Position numbers and translations under genes: made by a program. A stretch of 32,332 nucleotides of DNA from a virus. The DNA lies in IMG/VR virus record IMGVR_UViG_3300042691_016996, positions 1 to 32,332 of that record. One strand, given 5' to 3'. The notes below the pieces were generated by a model. That model was not told the DNA's origin and made no database searches. It saw only the letters and a program-made list of their open reading frames with translations. This document shows, in pieces, positions 27,892 to 32,332 of this stretch (positions are counted from its first letter, which is position 1; each line of letters begins with the position of its first letter).

Positions 27892-28838
27892 ATGCAATAA
27901 ATCAGGTTATTAATGAACAATACGCAATTTATGAAGGTGACTCTTGCGAATTAATGCAGGGCATTTCAGGAAATAGCATTGGGTATTCTTTGCATAGCCC
28001 TCCATTTGAGGGGTTGTATAAATTCTCTAATTCTGACCGCGATGTCAGTAATAACGAGGGTGAAGGATTTTGGAAGCACTATGGATTTATAATAAAGGAA
28101 CTATTGAGAATTACTAAGCCCGGAAGATTGGCAAGTGTGCATGTTATGCAGCTTCCAACCAGTAAAACAAAGCATGGCTTTATTGGAATGAGAGATTTTC
28201 GAGGCGAAGTTGTAAAAGCATTTCAAGATGCAGGCTGGCACTTTGCCAGCGAGGTTTGCATATGGAAAGACCCAGTTGTTGCTCAACAGCGTACAAAATC
28301 AATACGCTTGCTGCATAAGCAAGTAACAAAGGATTCTACGATAAGCGGACAAGGCCTTGCTGACTACATCTTAACGTTTCGCAAGCCGGGAATAAATGAC
28401 GAGCCATGCGATGGAATGTTCGAGTTTTATATTGGCGAAGGAGATGCTCCAGAACCAATAGAATCCAGACTTGGAAGGCAATCTGAAGATGAAGCAAAGA
28501 AGTGGTATAGCATAGAGGTCTGGCAAAGATATGCCTCTCCGGTTTGGATGGACATAAATCAAAGTCGCACACTTCAATATCGTGGCGCTAGAGATGATAA
28601 AGATGAACAGCACATAAGCCCATTACAATTAGACGTTATTGAGCGCTGCATTCATTTATGGAGCAATCCCGGTGATGTTGTGTTTACTCCATTTTTGGGC
28701 ATTGGAAGTGAGGTTTATGGTGCGGTTGAACTAGGTAGAAAGGGTATTGGAATTGAGCTTAAACCTAGTTATTTCAAGCAAGCAGTAAAAAATTTAGAAG
28801 CGTTGCAAAATTCGAATCAATGCAAACTTGCAGTTTAA
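27882..28838 (+). CDS. DNA methyltransferase, N6-adenine/N4-cytosine type
   Basis: 318 residues. The catalytic motif IV is SPPF (39-42, in LHSPPFEGLY), placed before the AdoMet-binding part (FTPFLGIGSEVYGAVELGRK, C-terminal), so the motif order is that of beta-class enzymes. HISPLQLDVIERCIHLWSNP precedes it. The reaction is methyl transfer from S-adenosylmethionine to adenine or cytosine amino groups. It probably protects phage DNA from host restriction, possibly with the helicase upstream. No cognate nuclease gene is visible. The recognition site cannot be read from sequence. Confidence 0.85.
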   Translation: MAINAINQVINEQYAIYEGDSCELMQGISGNSIGYSLHSPPFEGLYKFSNSDRDVSNNEGEGFWKHYGFIIKELLRITKPGRLASVHVMQLPTSKTKHGFIGMRDFRGEVVKAFQDAGWHFASEVCIWKDPVVAQQRTKSIRLLHKQVTKDSTISGQGLADYILTFRKPGINDEPCDGMFEFYIGEGDAPEPIESRLGRQSEDEAKKWYSIEVWQRYASPVWMDINQSRTLQYRGARDDKDEQHISPLQLDVIERCIHLWSNPGDVVFTPFLGIGSEVYGAVELGRKGIGIELKPSYFKQAVKNLEALQNSNQCKLAV

Positions 28839-28871
28839 TATAGAATATTTATACAATAACGAATCCCGAAA

Positions 28872-28899
28872 GGGACAGGGGCTTGAATGGGCTTATAAT
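28872..28899 (+). promoter_or_regulatory. Promoter of the replication gene, with dyad over the -10
   Basis: GGGACA (28872-28877) and a perfect TATAAT (28894-28899) are 16 bases apart. AATGG (28886-28890) and CCATT (28900-28904) form an inverted repeat flanking the -10, a possible repressor site. A UCCC-GAAA-GGGA hairpin overlaps the -35. Predicted start is near 28906. Confidence 0.5.
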
Positions 28900-28905
28900 C
28901 CATTG

Positions 28906-28982
28906 ACGAGCCTGCGCCTTCTACCCTCGCCGGAATGGACAGGTGCCCCAAAATAAACAAGGCGAGGATAGGGGCGAGGAAT
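28906..28982 (+). promoter_or_regulatory. Leader with competing pairings around the ribosome binding site
   Basis: CCTCGCC (28925-28931) can pair with either of two GGCGAGG copies, at 28961-28967 or at 28973-28979. The second copy is the ribosome binding region of the ATG at 28983. GCCCC (28945-28949) can also pair with GGGGC (28971-28975). The two states would leave the site free or closed. The region 28839-28982 holds no gene. Confidence 0.4.
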
Positions 28983-29663
28983 ATGGCAAGAGCCAGAAAC
29001 ATTAAACCATCTTTTTTTACCAATGATAGACTCTCAGAATGTCATCCGCTTGCACGTTTGCTTTTTATTGGGCTTTGGACAATAGCAGATCGTGAAGGTA
29101 GGCTAGAGGAGCGACCTAAAAAAATCAAGGCCGAGATTTTGCCATATGATGATTGCGACTGTGAATCGCTTTTAAAACAACTTCACGCATATGGTTTTAT
29201 ACAAAGGTACGAAGTTGATAATATAAAATATATTCAGATAGTTAACTTCACAAAACACCAGAACCCACACATAAAAGAGCAGGCTAGCACCATACCAGCA
29301 CCAGACTTGCACAGTGCTAGCATGGAACTTGCCCGGCCTCTTACTGATTCCCTCTTACTGATTCCTGATTCCCCCTTATTGATTCCTGAATCTATTGATA
29401 GCGCGCGCGATAAATCGCACGCTTCAAAACCGAAAAAAAGAGCTACACGATTGCCAGAAGATTGGGGACTACCTCAAGAATGGGGGGAATGGGCAGAAAC
29501 GCAGGGACTAAGCGGCGATGAAATCCTGAGACAAGCGGAAAAGTTCAAAGACCGCCAGCAATCAAGGGGAGCCGCATATTCAGACTGGCAGGCAACTTGG
29601 AGAAATTGGATTAGAAACCACATCGAGTGGAGCGCAAAAAATGTACAAGCCCAAAAAAGATAA
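28983..29663 (+). CDS. Phage replisome organiser-like protein
   Basis: 226 residues from the ATG at 28983 (GAGG 3 bases upstream). The N-terminal block MARARNIKPSFFTNDRLSEC, then LARLLFIGLWTIADREGRLE, RPKKIKAEILPYDDCDCESL and IQIVNFTKHQNPHIKE, is highly characteristic of a common phage replication protein with a winged-helix fold. The C-terminal half has a linker and LPEDWGLPQEWGEW followed by AYSDWQATWRNWIRNH, as in DnaT-like phage initiators. It likely binds the origin or loads a helicase. The 3' end overlaps the next gene by 23 bases. Confidence 0.78.
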   Translation: MARARNIKPSFFTNDRLSECHPLARLLFIGLWTIADREGRLEERPKKIKAEILPYDDCDCESLLKQLHAYGFIQRYEVDNIKYIQIVNFTKHQNPHIKEQASTIPAPDLHSASMELARPLTDSLLLIPDSPLLIPESIDSARDKSHASKPKKRATRLPEDWGLPQEWGEWAETQGLSGDEILRQAEKFKDRQQSRGAAYSDWQATWRNWIRNHIEWSAKNVQAQKR

Positions 29664-30060
29664 TTTTGAAAACTTCACGCCAATTCCAAACCCATGGGAG
29701 GAGAGGGAAAAAAACAGGGCGGAAGCTGTATCGCAATACGTTTCATCGTTCATGAGCCGGTCAATGCTTTACTCTCAGGCAAAGTCCGAGGGATGGGATA
29801 TCGCTCTAATGCGATATGTTCGCGCGGTGGCAAGCACGCAAGCGCAAATTCTATACCCCGGAAACAGCGGCACTGGTTACGACGCGCAGGTCATTTTCGA
29901 CAAACGTCCAACCAAAGAGCAGGTTTATCGGTTTCTTTCAGATCAGCGGCTGCAAGCGAATATGGGATTTATCGATGTTGGCATACCTACGGGAATGGTC
30001 GAGGCTTGGAAAGCAGACGCAGCATATAGGTTAAATCAGATTAACAATAAAGCGCTGTAA
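29641..30060 (+). CDS. Hypothetical protein after replication gene (139 aa)
   Basis: The ATG at 29641 lies in the end of the previous gene with GGAG 8 bases upstream. The product begins MYKPKKDNFENFTPIPNPWE and continues helical, with SFMSRSMLYSQAKSEGWDI and KRPTKEQVYRFLSDQRLQA. The position would suit a helicase loader or replication partner; no motif supports that (no Walker A). Function unknown. Confidence 0.6.
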   Translation: MYKPKKDNFENFTPIPNPWEEREKNRAEAVSQYVSSFMSRSMLYSQAKSEGWDIALMRYVRAVASTQAQILYPGNSGTGYDAQVIFDKRPTKEQVYRFLSDQRLQANMGFIDVGIPTGMVEAWKADAAYRLNQINNKAL

Positions 30061-30090
30061 ATTAACCCTTATTTCTGGTAAATTGAAAAA

Positions 30091-30414
30091 ATGTACAAAA
30101 ACAATACGATGAAAAACGGCAAGCCATGGGATGGTTATAGCCGTGAGAACACGGTGCCAGAGCGTGCTTTACTTCTGGCGGTGCTCGACCAAGCATTCAA
30201 GGATTTGCGGTATCACCTGCGCCACACTCGTAAAATCGGAGCGGTCAGGAATTTGAAAGGCGAGAATCATTTTTACGCAAACGAAGCCTATGATTGGTTT
30301 GTGTACAGGCGTTACACATGGCTTTGCGATTTGGTAGGTGTTATGCCTGAAGCGGTAGAAAAGCGATTTAACGAGATTGTTAATGAGTACCAAAGCAAAC
30401 GCAAAAAATCATGA
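30091..30414 (+). CDS. Hypothetical regulatory-like protein (107 aa)
   Basis: 107 residues. The start context has no clear ribosome binding site; an internal ATG at 30109 is an alternative. The sequence includes DQAFKDLRYHLRHTRKIGAV and EAYDWFVYRRYTWLCDLVGV, ending in basic KRKKS. Proteins with this AYDWF...TWLCDLVG pattern lie before terminase genes in other phages and may be involved in late gene control. This is inferred from position. Confidence 0.6.
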   Translation: MYKNNTMKNGKPWDGYSRENTVPERALLLAVLDQAFKDLRYHLRHTRKIGAVRNLKGENHFYANEAYDWFVYRRYTWLCDLVGVMPEAVEKRFNEIVNEYQSKRKKS

Positions 30415-30420
30415 GGGCTT

Positions 30421-30924
30421 ATGACCGATGAAATCATCCGTGGTGACGTGCTAAGTAAACGGGAGATTGAACAGCGCCGCATTATCGTGAAAACGACAGA
30501 AAAAGGCGGTCTGGAACTTAAGGCACCTACCTATGAGAATAAAATAGTGCAAATTCTCATAGAAAGGGGGTTTTTAGAAGAGAAAGCGTACTGGGATGGA
30601 TGTGACTACCTAGAACTTAAAAATAGCTTATACGGCTTTCTAAACGCAAAAACGATGGCGGGGATATTTCAGCAAGCGGAAAGCGGTTTTAAAAAGACAT
30701 ACGGGGATTACGGTTTTAAGGTCGCATATAACTACCTTGGTAAAATCCATCATGGTGTTATCGAAAGGGCTATGAACGAAGCGCCGCGAAAAGGCGAGCT
30801 TGATAGAATAGCGGTGGTAGAGGCATACCGACTGAGCTTCGATAGACTACAGGAAGCCATGACGCTGGCAAAGAAAGCCGTTGCCGATCAGATCGAGCTT
30901 GACATCAGGCAACATCAGGTTTAA
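30421..30924 (+). CDS. Hypothetical protein before terminase module (167 aa)
   Basis: 167 residues; the ATG has GAGGG 4 bases upstream. KREIEQRRIIVKTTEKGGLE, WDGCDYLELKNSLYGFLNA and YRLSFDRLQEAMTLAKKAVA are features without a clear family. Mixed helical protein with no membrane segment. A terminator after it closes the operon. Confidence 0.6.
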   Translation: MTDEIIRGDVLSKREIEQRRIIVKTTEKGGLELKAPTYENKIVQILIERGFLEEKAYWDGCDYLELKNSLYGFLNAKTMAGIFQQAESGFKKTYGDYGFKVAYNYLGKIHHGVIERAMNEAPRKGELDRIAVVEAYRLSFDRLQEAMTLAKKAVADQIELDIRQHQV

Positions 30925-30967
30925 TATACGCATGAGCATGGCGATTTCGCACGCCTAAAATTTAGCT

Positions 30968-30996
30968 AACCCGATTTAAAAAGAGCGGGTTTTTTT
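30968..30996 (+). terminator. Intrinsic terminator before terminase genes
   Basis: AACCCG (30968-30973) pairs with CGGGTT (30986-30991), loop of 12 bases, followed by a T-run (30990-30996). It separates the early/middle plus-strand operon from the small terminase gene, which starts 7 bases later. Confidence 0.65.
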
Positions 30997-31002
30997 AACC
31001 AC

Positions 31003-31452
31003 ATGATAGCGCATTCTTACATAACCAAAGAGCAGTTTGACGAATTCTGCGATTTCATCATTGATGGGCAGACAACAAGGCAGGCTGCAAAGAGCTTAGG
31101 CAAAAACAGGCGCTCGATATACAAGTGGATAAATAACCACGCAAGCCAAGAACAAGTGCACCAATACGCGCGCGCATTACAGATGTCAGCCGATTCTCTG
31201 GCTGAGGATGGGCTTGAAATCGTTGATGATGATTCGCTCGATATAGGCTTCGATGACGAGGGTAAGCCATTTGTTAAGGGCGAGAATATCCAGCGCAGCA
31301 AAGAGCGTGCAAGTTATCGCAAATGGCTTGCTGGGAAAAGAGAGCCTAAGAAATACGGCGAAAGCACGACGCTTAAAGGCGATAAGGATAATCCACTTAC
31401 ACCGGCAATCATCAAGCTAGACCTCGGCAGCCCCGATGCCGGAGCAGATTGA
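31003..31452 (+). CDS. Terminase small subunit
   Basis: 149 residues. The N-terminal part is a DNA-binding helix-turn-helix (FCDFIIDGQTTRQAAKSLGK, RRSIYKWINNHASQ), then a linker and a C-terminal half with RASYRKWLAGKREPKKYGE, which is the typical TerS pattern. It recognises the packaging site and stimulates the large subunit. It overlaps TerL by 17 bases. No ribosome binding site is visible before the ATG, which directly follows a terminator. Confidence 0.85.
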   Translation: MIAHSYITKEQFDEFCDFIIDGQTTRQAAKSLGKNRRSIYKWINNHASQEQVHQYARALQMSADSLAEDGLEIVDDDSLDIGFDDEGKPFVKGENIQRSKERASYRKWLAGKREPKKYGESTTLKGDKDNPLTPAIIKLDLGSPDAGAD

Positions 31453-32332
31453 TTATATATATAAGCGTCCGTGGCTGTATAAAAAGCAGCTTGAGGCGAT
31501 TTTCCATGATAAGCGATATGGGTGTGTAGAGGCATCAACTAAAGCTGGAAAGACGGTTGGCTGCATCGTCTGGCTATTTGAACAAGCCTTGCAGGGTAAG
31601 ACCGGTGATAATTACTGGTGGGTAGCGCCGATATTCCCGCAAGCCAAGATTGCCTATAGGCGATTAAAGCGGTTTATGCCGCCAAAGCTTTGCAATACGA
31701 ACGAGCAAGAGCTGCGTATTGATTTGCCTAATGGCGCTTGCATGTGGTTCAAGGGTGCGGATAACCCTGACTCGCTATATGGCGAGGATGTCAAAGCGGC
31801 TGTAGGTGACGAAGCAAGCCGATGGAAAGAAGATGCGTGGTTTGCACTTCGCTCAACGCTAACGGCAACACGCGGCAAGGTTCGCCTGATTGGTAACGTG
31901 AAAGGCCGCAAGAACTTCTTTTATCAGATGTGCCGTAAGGCTGAGGCTGGTGATCCCGATATGGCTTACCATGTCATCACGGCTTACGATGCGGTTGATG
32001 GCGGGGTGCTTAAGCTTGCTGAGGTTGAGGATGCAAAGCGTCAGTTGCCCGAGCAAGTATTCAATGAGCTTTACTTGTGCAAGCCGTGTGATGATGGCGG
32101 CAATCCGTTTGGCATAAAACAAATACAGGATTGCATCGCGCCGCTTAGTGGCCGTGATCCGGTGTGCTGGGGAATTGACCTTGCCAAATCTTATGACTGG
32201 ACAGTCGCTATTGCGCTGGATGAGCACGGTTCGGTGTGTCGATTCGAGCGCTGGCAGTCGCCGTGGGAAGATACCATCAGCAAAATTAAATCGCTTGTTA
32301 CAAAAGGCCGCGCGCTGATTGACTCAACCGGT
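31436..32332 (+). CDS. Terminase large subunit (3' partial)
   Basis: The frame runs from the ATG at 31436 to the window edge, 299 residues, without stop. STKAGKT (34-40) is Walker A, and AAVGDEAS (121-128) is Walker B with catalytic Glu126. The nuclease domain begins with GIDLAKSYDWTVAI (Asp248) and ends at IDSTG (Asp296), two RNase H-like metal ligands. It translocates DNA into the procapsid and cuts at packaging. The C-terminal part lies outside the window. High confidence. Confidence 0.95.
   Translation, partial: MPEQIDYIYKRPWLYKKQLEAIFHDKRYGCVEASTKAGKTVGCIVWLFEQALQGKTGDNYWWVAPIFPQAKIAYRRLKRFMPPKLCNTNEQELRIDLPNGACMWFKGADNPDSLYGEDVKAAVGDEASRWKEDAWFALRSTLTATRGKVRLIGNVKGRKNFFYQMCRKAEAGDPDMAYHVITAYDAVDGGVLKLAEVEDAKRQLPEQVFNELYLCKPCDDGGNPFGIKQIQDCIAPLSGRDPVCWGIDLAKSYDWTVAIALDEHGSVCRFERWQSPWEDTISKIKSLVTKGRALIDSTG

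Noticed and set aside
26509-28838. Helicase plus methyltransferase as a complete BREX- or DISARM-type defence system
   Set aside because: None of the other required components (such as PglZ, BrxL, DUF1998 or PLD proteins) is present, so only a two-gene accessory module is supported.
28935-28982. Upstream start for the replication gene and a minus-strand 62-aa frame in the same interval
   Set aside because: The conserved family N-terminus begins at the ATG at 28983; the minus-strand frame has no support and overlaps the promoter and leader.
31017-32227. Antisense frames opposite the terminase genes
   Set aside because: The plus-strand frames carry terminase motifs; the minus-strand frames show no family pattern or start signals.

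Overview
This window is most of the genome of a tailed double-stranded DNA bacteriophage with siphovirus-type (lambda/HK97-like) architecture, not a host chromosome. It opens inside the HK97-fold major capsid gene and closes inside the large terminase gene. The parts of the head module not seen here (end of terminase, portal, head protease, 5' end of the capsid gene) would fit between the two window ends if the genome is circular or circularly permuted. Spanins (Rz/Rz1) point to a Gram-negative host. The tail gene order (tail tube, two-part tail assembly chaperone, tape measure, distal tail, hub, NlpC-like peptidase, tip protein) resembles gene transfer agents and phages of Alphaproteobacteria, but the host is an inference. 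No integrase is visible and no tRNA or CRISPR array was noticed.

Layout. (1) 1-16881, plus strand: late genes. These are the capsid, head-tail connectors, tail tube, chaperones, tape measure, baseplate/tip, two glycine-rich fibre-like proteins, a lysis cassette (membrane proteins, GH24 endolysin, Rz with embedded Rz1), a lysozyme-fold paralog without its catalytic segment, and a DEDDy exonuclease. A DUF5664-like gene (16878-17198) ends the run and overlaps the opposing operon. (2) 24928 down to 17068, minus strand: an early operon of 30 small, tightly coupled genes. Three are recognisable (ERF annealing protein, SSB, NinB-like protein) and the rest are hypothetical; ten are shorter than 60 residues. 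Two 9-codon mini-ORFs bridge gene pairs. (3) 24929-25074: divergent control region. (4) 25075-30924, plus strand: an XRE-type regulator, HNH-like protein, RusA-like resolvase, a SNF2-like helicase plus DNA methyltransferase pair, a replication-organiser-like protein and three unknowns. (5) 30968 onward: terminator, small terminase, large terminase.

The genes fit a standard lytic programme. Early recombination and replication proteins act first, then terminase packages DNA into HK97-type capsids, tails assemble on the tape measure, and the endolysin/spanin set releases progeny.

The most unusual sequence signals are: a promoter followed at once by two hairpins with perfectly complementary 7-nt loop segments (predicted kissing loops), directly before the helicase start, with the ribosome binding site inside the second stem; a lambda-type GGGAAAG slippery site joining two chaperone frames; mini-ORF translational bridges and repeated gene-junction sequences in the early operon; and a second leader with two competing pairings around its ribosome binding site.
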